From JADFDG01 sp965232985 (lineage in GTDB: Bacteria > Pseudomonadota > Gammaproteobacteria > Pseudomonadales > JADFDG01), in assembly GCA_965232985.1 (NCBI GenBank), contig CBDDRC010000044.1, positions 1-33,491 of the forward strand: a DNA stretch of 33,491 bases, written 5' to 3'. Positions 25,618 to 32,902 of the stretch are shown here, piece by piece. The notes beneath the pieces were generated by a model that worked only from the letters and a program-made list of their open reading frames with translations, searched no databases and was not told where the DNA came from. The translations under genes and the position numbers were made by a program. How positions within the stretch are numbered: position 1 is the first letter of the stretch; the number at the start of each line of letters is the position of its first letter.

Positions 25618-27816
25618 ATGACACAGCGCATTACCATCGGCCAACTCGCGATCGCCAAGGAAATCCACGACCTGATCGTGAACGAGGTGGCGCCGGGTAC
25701 CGGGGTGGTGCCGGGCACGTTTTGGTCGGCGCTGGAGAAGATGCTTGCCGACCTGATGCCGAAGAACCGGGCGCTGCTGCGCAAGCGTGACGCCCTCCAG
25801 GCGCAGATCGACGATTTCCACAGGGCGCGTCGCGGCCAGCCGCATGACGCGGTTGCCTACAAAAAGTTCCTTGCTGATATTGGTTACCTCGTCCCGCAGG
25901 GCCCGGCCTTCACCATCGCCACCGAAAATGTCGATGACGAGATCGCCCACATTGCCGGCCCGCAGTTGGTGGTGCCGGTGAAGAACGCCCGCTACGCACT
26001 GAACGCGGCCAATGCGCGCTGGGGTTCGCTGTACGACGCGCTGTATGGCACCGACGTGATTCCGGAAACCGACGGCTGTGAAAAAGGCAACGTTTATAAC
26101 CCGAAGCGTGGTGCCAAGGTCATCGCCTTCGCCCGGGCGTTTCTTGATGCCGATGCGGCGCTGGTTGAAGGCTCGCACGCGGATGCCGTGAAGTACGCCG
26201 TGGAAGGCGGCAAGCTGGTGGTGACGCTCAAGAGCGGTAAAAAAACCACGCTCAAGCATCCGGGCGAGTTGATCGGATACGCCGGCGATGCGGCCGACCC
26301 GTCCGGCGTGCTGTTTCGGCAGCACAGCCTGCATATTGAAATCCAGATCGACAAAAATCACCCGATCGGCAAGGCCGATCTGGCAAACGTGAAGGATTTG
26401 TGTCTTGAGTCGGCGGTCACCACCATCCAGGACTGCGAGGATTCGGTGGCGGCGGTGGACGCCGCAGACAAGGCCGAGGTCTACCGCAACTGGCTGGGCC
26501 TGATGAAGGGCACGCTCACCGAAACGTTCGAGAAAGGCGGCAAGAGTTTGACCCGACGCATGAATCCGGACCGCGTATTCACTGCGCCGAACGGCAAACC
26601 GGTAGTCATGCACGGCCGCTCGCTGATGCTGGTGCGGAACGTCGGCCATCTGATGACCAACCCGGCGATTCTTTATCAGGGCGAGGAAATTCCCGAAGGC
26701 ATCATGGACGCAATGATTACTGCGCTGATTGCCAAACACGATCTGCTCAAGAAAGACGGGTTGCGCAATTCGCGTACGGGTTCTGTCTATATCGTGAAGC
26801 CGAAAATGCATGGCCCGGAAGAAGTTGCTTTTACGGTCGAGATATTTGGTCGCGTCGAGGATGCGTTGGGCTTGGCGCGCAATACCCTGAAGATCGGCAT
26901 CATGGACGAAGAGCGCCGTACCACGGTCAACCTCAAGGAATGTATTCGGGCGGCGAAAGAGCGGGTGATCTTCATCAACACCGGTTTCCTTGACCGTACC
27001 GGCGACGAGATCCACACCTCGATGGAAGCCGGCCCGGTGGTGCGCAAGAATGCGATGAAAAAGGAACGGTGGATCCAGTCCTACGAAAACTGGAATGTGG
27101 ATGTGGGTCTTGCCTGCGGGTTGCAGGGCCGGGCGCAGATCGGCAAGGGGATGTGGGCCATGCCGGACCTGATGAAGGATATGGTCGAGACCAAGATCGC
27201 GCACCCGCATGCCGGCGCCAGCACCGCCTGGGTGCCATCGCCGACTGCCGCCACGCTGCATGTCATGCACTATCACAAGGTCAACGTGAAAGGGCGTCAG
27301 GGCGAATTGCAAGGCAAGGTGCGCGCGACGATTGACGACATTCTCACCATCCCGTTCCTCGGCAGTGCCAAGCCAACCGCGCAGGAAGTGCGCGAGGAAC
27401 TCGACAACAACTGCCAAGGCATTCTCGGTTATGTCGTGCGCTGGATTGATGCTGGTGTCGGCTGCTCGAAAGTGCCGGATATCAACGATATCGGCCTGAT
27501 GGAAGATCGTGCGACGCTGCGCATTTCCAGTCAGCACGTCGCCAACTGGCTCTACCACGGCCTGTGTACGGAAGCGCAGGTGATGGATGCGCTGAAGCGC
27601 ATGGCGGCGAAAGTTGATCAGCAGAACGCCGGCGATCCAACGTATCGGCCGCTGGCGCCGAATTTTGCCGACAGCATCGCGTTCAACGCGGCGTGCGAGC
27701 TGGTATTCCAGGGCCGCATCCAGCCGAACGGTTATACCGAGCCGGTGCTGCATCGCCGTCGGCGCGAGGCGAAGGCACTGCACGGCGGTGCAGTCGGCAA
27801 GGGCTGCGCGGGCTGA
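25618..27816 (+). CDS. glcB: Malate synthase G
   Basis: The 732-aa enzyme condenses glyoxylate with acetyl-CoA to give malate, completing the glyoxylate shunt. It has the G-type length (E. coli GlcB 723 aa) and motifs: GRSLMLVRNVGHLM with catalytic Arg340, VEIFGRVEDALGLARNTLKI with the metal-binding acidic residues, and GCSKVPDINDIGLMEDRATL with catalytic Asp621. The ATG at 25618 begins MTQRITIGQLAIAKEIHDLI, a usual start, with an AGAG-type site about 8 bases before it. It is divergent from the FecR-domain gene. Isocitrate lyase, the partner enzyme, is about 9 kb upstream on the opposite strand. Confidence 0.97.
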   Translation: MTQRITIGQLAIAKEIHDLIVNEVAPGTGVVPGTFWSALEKMLADLMPKNRALLRKRDALQAQIDDFHRARRGQPHDAVAYKKFLADIGYLVPQGPAFTIATENVDDEIAHIAGPQLVVPVKNARYALNAANARWGSLYDALYGTDVIPETDGCEKGNVYNPKRGAKVIAFARAFLDADAALVEGSHADAVKYAVEGGKLVVTLKSGKKTTLKHPGELIGYAGDAADPSGVLFRQHSLHIEIQIDKNHPIGKADLANVKDLCLESAVTTIQDCEDSVAAVDAADKAEVYRNWLGLMKGTLTETFEKGGKSLTRRMNPDRVFTAPNGKPVVMHGRSLMLVRNVGHLMTNPAILYQGEEIPEGIMDAMITALIAKHDLLKKDGLRNSRTGSVYIVKPKMHGPEEVAFTVEIFGRVEDALGLARNTLKIGIMDEERRTTVNLKECIRAAKERVIFINTGFLDRTGDEIHTSMEAGPVVRKNAMKKERWIQSYENWNVDVGLACGLQGRAQIGKGMWAMPDLMKDMVETKIAHPHAGASTAWVPSPTAATLHVMHYHKVNVKGRQGELQGKVRATIDDILTIPFLGSAKPTAQEVREELDNNCQGILGYVVRWIDAGVGCSKVPDINDIGLMEDRATLRISSQHVANWLYHGLCTEAQVMDALKRMAAKVDQQNAGDPTYRPLAPNFADSIAFNAACELVFQGRIQPNGYTEPVLHRRRREAKALHGGAVGKGCAG

Positions 27817-27875
27817 ACGACTTTTCGTCGGGCGGATTCAGGGGTTGCCATCGCCTGTTGCCGTGGCTGTATCGA

Positions 27876-27917
27876 TCAGTCCCGAATACCGAAGAAGCGG
27901 CGAATTTTTTCGAGCAT
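27876..27917 (-). CDS. Possible 13-residue small ORF after the DUF7931 gene
   Basis: MLEKIRRFFGIRD is encoded 22 bp past the DUF7931 stop on the same strand. GAGGT lies 7 bases before its ATG, a good ribosome binding site. The peptide is basic and amphipathic. I do not recognise it, and such short frames often occur by chance. Confidence 0.25.
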   Translation of the reverse strand: MLEKIRRFFGIRD

Positions 27918-27939
27918 TTCGCTACCTCACAAGGCCTCC

Positions 27940-28461
27940 TCACAGTGTCAGCCGGCGCAGTGCCACGCAAGGCGCGCTGCGCGCGTATGCCTCGTCGAAC
28001 CAGGCGGCGCGATCACGCGCGGTGGTCAGGCTGCGAAAGGTGATGACTGCTGCGCAAGATTCGTATTCGGGGCGACGAATCAAGCCGGTTTCATCGACCA
28101 CCATGAATGCTTCGCGCGTCATGGCGTACTGGTCGCGCAGTTCGCGCAGCTCGATGAAGGAAGGAAAGCGGTGCCAGAGTGTGACCAGGCGATGGGTTTC
28201 CTGCACAGCGCGCTGCGGATCGACAATCAGCAGGCGAATTTTGGCGATCTTGGCGCGCCGGGCGATAAATTCTGCGAGCAAATCGGTGAAGTGCTCGCGT
28301 CCGTAAAGCGCCGGTTCAGTGTCGTGGGAAACGATGCGGATGGTACGGGTGGCCTGGGTGACCATGCGATCGGTCGCCGCTTCCAGCTCGGTAAACGAGG
28401 TGGTGTGAATCACCGCCTCGCTGCTGCCGAGTATCTGCGTTTCGATTTCGTCTGCGGCCAT
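27940..28461 (-). CDS. DUF7931 protein (phospholipase-D-like fold)
   Basis: The 173-aa protein matches a small family placed beside GNAT acetyltransferases in Gammaproteobacteria. It resembles one phospholipase-D-like half: TIRIVSHDTEPALYGREHF, then IRLLIVDPQRAVQETHRLV, and DQYAMTREAFMVVDETGLI. The paired HKD catalytic motif of true phospholipases D is not apparent, so it is probably not a phosphodiesterase. No signal peptide or membrane segment is seen. It is the last standard gene of the purB operon, 48 bp after the GNAT gene. Function unknown. Confidence 0.75.
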   Translation of the reverse strand: MAADEIETQILGSSEAVIHTTSFTELEAATDRMVTQATRTIRIVSHDTEPALYGREHFTDLLAEFIARRAKIAKIRLLIVDPQRAVQETHRLVTLWHRFPSFIELRELRDQYAMTREAFMVVDETGLIRRPEYESCAAVITFRSLTTARDRAAWFDEAYARSAPCVALRRLTL

Positions 28462-28509
28462 CTGTCACCTCCGTGCTGTCTGTGCGGGTGCGGCGCTGCA
28501 GATCGGCAA

Positions 28510-28938
28510 TCAGGCCAGTGTTTTCACCATCAGCCGATGCGGGATGCCGGCTTCGATGAAGATACCACCATCGACCAGGAACCCGGCAGACTCATAAAAG
28601 GATGTGGCGTGGGTCTGGGCGTGCAGGAAGATTTCCTTGAGGCCTCCGAGCTGCGCTTCGGCAATCGCGGCGTCAAGCAAGGCGCGACCGATGCCTTCGG
28701 TACGATGCTCCTCCAGCACGCACAGGCGACTGATCTGGCCGGTGGGCAGTAGCCGGACGCAACCGATGGCATGGTCGGTGCCGTCAACGGCAAGAAAATG
28801 AACGCTGGCTGCGTCGTACTCGTCCCACTCCATGTCTTCCGGGACATGTTGCTCCTCGATGAATACCTTGCGGCGAATTGACGACAGCGGCAGGCGATCT
28901 GCAGTCCAGGTTGTTTTGCGAATACGGATGTCGTTCAT
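28510..28938 (-). CDS. GNAT family N-acetyltransferase
   Basis: The 142-aa protein has the single GNAT domain: a beta strand ISRLCVLEEHRTEGIGRALL, with the Q/RxxGxG/A acetyl-CoA loop shown as RTEGIGRA, and a C-terminal ATSFYESAGFLVDGGIF strand-helix motif. Acetyl-CoA is the donor; the acceptor cannot be predicted. It overlaps the roxA stop by four bases (ATGA), a sign of translational coupling, and precedes the DUF7931 gene, a common pairing. Confidence 0.9.
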   Translation of the reverse strand: MNDIRIRKTTWTADRLPLSSIRRKVFIEEQHVPEDMEWDEYDAASVHFLAVDGTDHAIGCVRLLPTGQISRLCVLEEHRTEGIGRALLDAAIAEAQLGGLKEIFLHAQTHATSFYESAGFLVDGGIFIEAGIPHRLMVKTLA

Positions 28939-30152
28939 GACTTCTCCGGTGAGCCCGAATCGGGCAGGTAAAGGTGGCCGCTGTTGAACAGGCGCAGAAT
29001 GAGCGTCGCGGCGGCTTCGTCCGCGAGCAGTTCACGCAGTACGGGCGGATCAATGACGCGGTGATCGGCGATCAGGGCGGCGGCAACCAGCAACTTGGTG
29101 GATGCGTGTTCCAGCACCAGGCGTTCGCCGTCCACGTACAGCGCTGGCGCTGGTGCCGGCAATGACGCAGCCGGCACCAGCAGAAACCGGCTGCCTTCGT
29201 CGCGGCGTACTGCGCCGGCTTTTATCAGCGCTTTGCCCAGCGCCGCTTTGGTCCAGCGTTTCGCTGGCGTTGCCGTTGCGTGCGCTGCGTATTTGGGTTC
29301 CGACAACGCGCGACCAAGAAATTCTTCCAGCGCGCCGGGCATCTTGATGAGATGGGTGATGCGGGTGCGCAGCGCGGCGATTGCCTGCGGCTCGAGCGCG
29401 CCGGGATGTTGTACAGGCTTGCTGCCGCTATCGCCGTAGCGTTGCAGTTCCGGTGTTTGCTCGACAAGGTAGTTGCAGAAGCCGTCCAGCAATTCGCGAT
29501 CGCTCGGGGTGCGAAAGCCGACGGAATAAGTCATGCACTCGCCCTGGGCGATGCCCCAGTGCGCAAGGTGCGGCGGCAGGTAGAGCAGGTCACCGGGTTC
29601 GCAGACGAACTCCTGCGTCACCTGCATGTTCTGCAAAATGCGCAAGTCCGGGTGTGGCAGCAGATCCTGATCGCCGGCTGTCTGGCCGATGCGCCAAAGG
29701 CGCGTGCCGCTGCCCTGAATGAGGAACACGTCGTAACTGTCGTAGTGCGGGCCGACACCGCCACCGTTGACGGCATAGCTCACCATCAGATCATCGATGC
29801 GCCAGTGCGGCAGAAAATTGAAGCGCTCGAGCAACTCCGCCGCATCCGGCAGGAAATGGTCCACCGCCTGCACCAGCAACGTCCAGTTTTCTTTCGGCAG
29901 CGTCTTGAATGTTTTTGCCTTGAACGGGCCGCGTTTGAGCTCCCAACTGCCATCGGCATGCTGGAGCACGATGCGCGACTCGGCGTGCTCGTCGAGCGCG
30001 AGGCCGGCAAGATCGCCGCCATCCATCAGCCCGGCGATTTCCGGCACGGCGTTCTTCACGAACAGAGGTTGCTGTTGCCAGTAATCACGCAGGAACTGCT
30101 GCGGCGTGAGAGTGCCGAAGCGGCGCAGGCTGTCCTTGCCAAGCCAGGTCAT
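28935..30152 (-). CDS. roxA: Ribosomal protein L16 arginine hydroxylase-like JmjC oxygenase (RoxA/YcfD)
   Basis: The 405-aa protein is a cupin/JmjC-fold 2-oxoglutarate and Fe(II) oxygenase. The metal ligands are visible: HYDSYD gives His136 and Asp138, and the third ligand is a His in YLPPHLAHWG. The family also carries the N-terminal WQQQPLFVKNAVPEIAGL and the winged-helix-like C-terminus, both here. In E. coli YcfD hydroxylates Arg81 of ribosomal protein L16. The length is slightly above YcfD (373 aa). It begins 7 bp after the purB stop and overlaps the GNAT gene by four bases, so these genes form one operon. Confidence 0.93.
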   Translation of the reverse strand: MTWLGKDSLRRFGTLTPQQFLRDYWQQQPLFVKNAVPEIAGLMDGGDLAGLALDEHAESRIVLQHADGSWELKRGPFKAKTFKTLPKENWTLLVQAVDHFLPDAAELLERFNFLPHWRIDDLMVSYAVNGGGVGPHYDSYDVFLIQGSGTRLWRIGQTAGDQDLLPHPDLRILQNMQVTQEFVCEPGDLLYLPPHLAHWGIAQGECMTYSVGFRTPSDRELLDGFCNYLVEQTPELQRYGDSGSKPVQHPGALEPQAIAALRTRITHLIKMPGALEEFLGRALSEPKYAAHATATPAKRWTKAALGKALIKAGAVRRDEGSRFLLVPAASLPAPAPALYVDGERLVLEHASTKLLVAAALIADHRVIDPPVLRELLADEAAATLILRLFNSGHLYLPDSGSPEKS

Positions 30153-30159
30153 GAGCGGA

Positions 30160-31539
30160 TCAGATCTTCTTCGCCTGCGCGGCGGCGGTGCCGGTGTACG
30201 TTGCCGGTTGCAGCGCCAGCAGTTCGGCTTTCGCAGCGACCGGCAGTGCCAGCGATTCGATCAGTTCCCGCATGCTGTCATGTGTCATCGGCTTGCCGCG
30301 GGTGAACGCCTTCAGTTTTTCATACGGTTGCTCGATGCCGTAACGGCGCATCACCGTCTGGATCGGCTCGGCGAGCACTTCCCAGGCATGATCAAGGTCT
30401 TCCAGCAGGCGCGGTGCATTGACCTGCAGCTTGCTGATGCCTTTGAGCGCTGCCTCATAGGCAATCACCGAGTGGGCAATGCCGACGCCAAGGTTGCGCA
30501 GCACGGTGGAATCGGTGAGGTCGCGCTGCCAGCGCGACACCGGCAACTTGGCGGCAAGATGTTGCAGGATCGCATTGGCGATGCCGAGATTGCCTTCGGA
30601 GTTTTCGAAGTCGATCGGGTTGACCTTGTGCGGCATGGTCGAGGAGCCGACTTCGCCGTCGATGGTGCGCTGCCGGAAATAGCCCAGCGAGATGTAGCCC
30701 CAAACGTCGCGATCAAAATCGAGCAAAATGGTATTGAAACGCTCGATGGTGTGGAACAACTCGGCGATGTAGTCGTGTGGCTCGATCTGCGTGGTGTACG
30801 GATTGAAGGCAAGATCCAGCGACTCGACGAAAGTTTTCGCGTTCGCTTGCCAGTCGATGCGCGGGTAGGCGGATATGTGCGCGTTGTAGTTACCCACCGC
30901 ACCGTTGATCTTGCCGAGAATTTCCACCTGTTCAAGCTGGGCGATCTGCCGCTCAAGACGAGCAACGACGTTGGCCATTTCCTTGCCCAGCGTGGTGGGC
31001 GATGCAGTCTGGCCGTGCGTGCGTGCCAGCATCGGCAGTTCGGCGTTTTGGTGCGCGAGCAGGCGGATGGTGGTGGCCAGGCGCTTCATCATCGGCACGA
31101 TGATGTCGTCGCGGCCCGCTTTGAGCATCAACGCATAGGCGAGGTTGTTGATGTCTTCGGAAGTGCAGGCGAAGTGAATGAATTCGCTGACCTTCTCCAG
31201 TTCGGCATGGCCCTGGATGCGTTCCTTGAGAAAATACTCGACTGCCTTCACGTCGTGGTTGGTGGTTTTCTCGATGTCCTTGATGCGCTGGGCGGCGGCG
31301 CTGTCAAAACCGGTAACGATGGCGTCGAGTGCGGACTTCGCACTGGCAGACAGCGCCGGCACCTCGTCGATGTCGGGATGCGCGGCGAGGCGCTCCAGCC
31401 AGCGGATCTCGACCAGCACCCGGAAGCGGATCAGGCCGTATTCGCTGAACAGTGGCCGCAGTGCATCGACCTTGCCGCCATAGCGACCATCGACCGGGGA
31501 CAAGGCAGTGAGGGCGGTCAGGCTGGCGGTTGGGGGCAT
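30160..31539 (-). CDS. purB: Adenylosuccinate lyase
   Basis: The 459-aa enzyme removes fumarate from SAICAR and from adenylosuccinate in purine synthesis. The family signature GSSTMPHKVNPIDFENSEGN is present, with the catalytic serine at 299-300, and MLARTHGQTASPTTLGKEMA and FACTSEDINNLAYAL mark the other active-site regions. Length matches E. coli PurB (456 aa). The ATG at 31539 begins MPPTASLTALTALSPVDGRYG, the usual N-terminus; the frame stays open further upstream but has no homology there. It heads the purB-roxA-GNAT-DUF7931 operon. Regulation cannot be read from the sequence; a possible -10 TATAGA lies near 31571-31576. Confidence 0.97.
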   Translation of the reverse strand: MPPTASLTALTALSPVDGRYGGKVDALRPLFSEYGLIRFRVLVEIRWLERLAAHPDIDEVPALSASAKSALDAIVTGFDSAAAQRIKDIEKTTNHDVKAVEYFLKERIQGHAELEKVSEFIHFACTSEDINNLAYALMLKAGRDDIIVPMMKRLATTIRLLAHQNAELPMLARTHGQTASPTTLGKEMANVVARLERQIAQLEQVEILGKINGAVGNYNAHISAYPRIDWQANAKTFVESLDLAFNPYTTQIEPHDYIAELFHTIERFNTILLDFDRDVWGYISLGYFRQRTIDGEVGSSTMPHKVNPIDFENSEGNLGIANAILQHLAAKLPVSRWQRDLTDSTVLRNLGVGIAHSVIAYEAALKGISKLQVNAPRLLEDLDHAWEVLAEPIQTVMRRYGIEQPYEKLKAFTRGKPMTHDSMRELIESLALPVAAKAELLALQPATYTGTAAAQAKKI

Positions 31540-31800
31540 CGGGGCGGCCTCGCACGAAGAGGCCGCAATTCTATAGAAAACCGGGGGCGTCGTTCGCGCA
31601 TGAAGTGTCGTTCGGGGGAAATTGATTGCGGGATTTCGAAGGGTGTGCCGGTCGCCACTGTCATGCATCTGAAACCATTGCCAGCAGTGGCAGCCACTGT
31701 TCGTTCGCGGCTTGACAGGTAATTCAGGCAGCAGGTAATTTCCGTCTGTTGGTAAGGCGTTTTGCTTAGTTGTACTTGGTGCGCCAGATTCTTTGCCTAG
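31540..31800. other. Intergenic region upstream of purB
   Basis: No gene is convincing in this 261-bp stretch. A possible purB -10 is at 31571-31576 on the minus strand, and a short direct repeat lies at 31716-31740. The right end borders the IS66 fragment that starts near 31801. Confidence 0.55.
31716..31740. repeat. Short direct repeat CAGGTAATT
   Basis: CAGGTAATT occurs at 31716-31724 and again at 31732-31740, 16 bp apart. That is one and a half helical turns, a spacing seen at some regulator sites, but a pair this short may be chance. Confidence 0.35.
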
Positions 31801-31978
31801 TCCATAGCCGAGCCTGCCGACGATGAAACCGCTGACGACGTCGCGCCAACGCCCGTCGCATCAGCCAAACCGCGTGGCAAACGCAGCCCCGCTGCCGGCG
31901 CACTTGCCGCGTCACGTCATCAACCACGAACTGACGGCCGAAGAGCGTCAGTGCGCCTATGGTGCCGAGAAAGTCGTT
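31801..31978 (+). pseudogene. Fragment of an IS66-family transposase (TnpC N-terminal region)
   Basis: Two frames carry one recognisable IS66 TnpC segment. The first reads ADDVAPTPVASAKPRGKR, and the second, one base out, reads PLPAHLPRHVINHELTAEE followed by RQCAYGAEKVV. They join at the run CCCC at 31887-31890, where one extra C breaks the frame. The second cysteine of the expected CxCG zinc motif is Tyr here. The fragment stops at about 31978, where a 12-bp inverted repeat begins. It is a dead relic of an older insertion. Confidence 0.75.
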
Positions 31979-31987
31979 AGCCCCCCT
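31976..31987 (+). repeat. Left arm of a 12-bp inverted repeat framing brnTA
   Basis: GTTAGCCCCCCT is the exact reverse complement of AGGGGGGCTAAC at 32597-32608. The two arms frame the BrnT/BrnA module. This arm lies at the break point of the IS66 fragment. Confidence 0.8.
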
Positions 31988-32008
31988 TGGCGGTTGTGTT
32001 ATGCCCCA

Positions 32009-32038
32009 TTGACAAGGGCTATTTTCTGTAGCTACAGT
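32009..32038 (+). promoter_or_regulatory. brnTA promoter with palindromic operator
   Basis: A perfect -35 TTGACA at 32009-32014 is followed 18 bp later by TACAGT at 32033-32038 as a weak -10. The perfect palindrome CTGTAGCTACAG at 32026-32037 overlaps the spacer and -10. BrnA-type antitoxins repress their own operon, so this is the likely BrnA binding site. The brnT start is 8 bp further on. Confidence 0.7.
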
Positions 32039-32045
32039 AAAGACC

Positions 32046-32314
32046 ATGCAAATAGAGTTCGACCCTGAAAAGGACGCACCAAACCTTGAAAAGCACGGGT
32101 TTCGTTGGCGTTAGCCGAGCAACTGGATTGGGATGCTGCGCTCGTTTGGGTTGATGAGAGGTTTCCGTACGCGGAATTGCGCATGATTGCGCTAGCGCCA
32201 GAGACGAACACTCTTTACTACGTTGCTTTCGCTGAGAAAGACGAAGCCCGAAGAATCATTAGTCTTCGCCGTGCCACCCGACGAGAGGTGACCCACTATG
32301 TCCAAAGCATCTAA
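32046..32314 (+). pseudogene. brnT: BrnT-family toxin, frameshifted
   Basis: The start MQIEFDPEKDAPNLEKHG is the usual BrnT N-terminus. After the run GGG at 32097-32099 the frame ends at a stop (32112-32114). Adding one G there restores SLALAEQLDWDAALVW and the end RRIISLRRATRREVTHYVQS, both typical of BrnT, a small RelE-like RNase. So a single-base deletion has destroyed the toxin, or the base is a sequencing error. The restored product would be 89 aa. The gene overlaps brnA by 17 bp. Confidence 0.88.
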
Positions 32315-32597
32315 GAAGCCCAAGATTGTCATGCCATCTGAGGCCGAGGACCGTCGCATTATTGCTGCGGCCAAGCGGGATCCTGACGCGCAGCCTTTGA
32401 CGGACAAGCAACTCAAGGCAATGGTTCCGCTGAAGGCATTGCGCGGCAGGCCGAAGTCGGAAAACAAAAAGAGGCTTGTTTCTGTCCGCTACAGCCAGGA
32501 GGTCATCGAGTACTTCCGATCAACCGGCGATGGTTGGCAGGCTCGTATGGACGAGGTGTTGCGCAAATACGTTGCCCGTCATCGCAAAGCGTCGTGA
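32298..32597 (+). CDS. brnA: BrnA-family antitoxin
   Basis: The 99-aa protein matches BrnA antitoxins, with a C-terminal ribbon-helix-helix: KRLVSVRYSQEVIEYFRSTG then DGWQARMDEVLRKYVARH. The N-terminal half is basic and probably wraps around the toxin. AGAGGTG at 32284-32290 lies 7 bases before the ATG. BrnA neutralises BrnT and represses the shared promoter. The reading frame is intact, whereas its toxin gene is broken, so it may now act as a lone repressor. The stop abuts the right arm of the 12-bp inverted repeat. Confidence 0.9.
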   Translation: MSKASKKPKIVMPSEAEDRRIIAAAKRDPDAQPLTDKQLKAMVPLKALRGRPKSENKKRLVSVRYSQEVIEYFRSTGDGWQARMDEVLRKYVARHRKAS

Positions 32598-32608
32598 GGG
32601 GGGCTAAC
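32597..32608 (+). repeat. Right arm of the 12-bp inverted repeat framing brnTA
   Basis: AGGGGGGCTAAC starts at the last base of the brnA stop codon and pairs exactly with the left arm at 31976-31987. The interval between the outer ends is 633 bp and contains only the toxin-antitoxin module and its promoter. Confidence 0.8.
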
Positions 32609-32902
32609 CCTTCCGTAAGAGACTTCCCGTCAACTCCAAAATGATTGATCCCGCTGGCCCGGCTTTGTCCGGGCCACTTCGTTTCTGTAACACCAACGCC
32701 GCGTCAGCTTGCAACGGTTGCCAGACTGCATTTCCGTAATCGGTCTTGTTGGGCGCCATAACTGCTGCGCCCGGACCACTGTATAAACCGCACCCGGAGG
32801 CCTCTATCGTTCTGCGGTGATGCCCTTGGCTCGAGGATCAGTCGAAACAAGTGATGGCAACCAACGGGTTAGTCAGGCTCTCTCCGGGTCGGTCTGACCC
32901 GT
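32609..32902. other. Non-coding stretch between brnA and the IS3-family element
   Basis: I see no gene in this stretch. It holds three hairpin-forming segments: 32655-32676 (listed separately), GGGCGC/GCGCCC at 32751-32772, and CAACGGGT/ACCCGTTG at 32862-32904, which reaches the proposed element end. It may be debris from earlier insertions. Confidence 0.5.
32655..32676. terminator. Hairpin, probable terminator after brnA
   Basis: TGGCCCGG and CCGGGCCA pair over 8 bp with the loop CTTTGT. The following bases (CTTCGTTTCTG) are T-rich but have no long T-run, so it is a plausible though weak rho-independent terminator for the brnA message. Confidence 0.55.

Noticed and set aside
25585..27783. 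Long minus-strand reading frame opposite glcB
   Set aside because: It is a shadow of malate synthase G in GC-rich sequence, with no recognisable motifs.
31976..32608. Integron cassette or attC site around brnTA, since GTTAGCC/GGCTAAC look like attC arms
   Set aside because: The arms do not match the attC consensus (GTTRRRY/RYYYAAC), no second GTTAGCC follows at a fitting distance, and there is no integrase.
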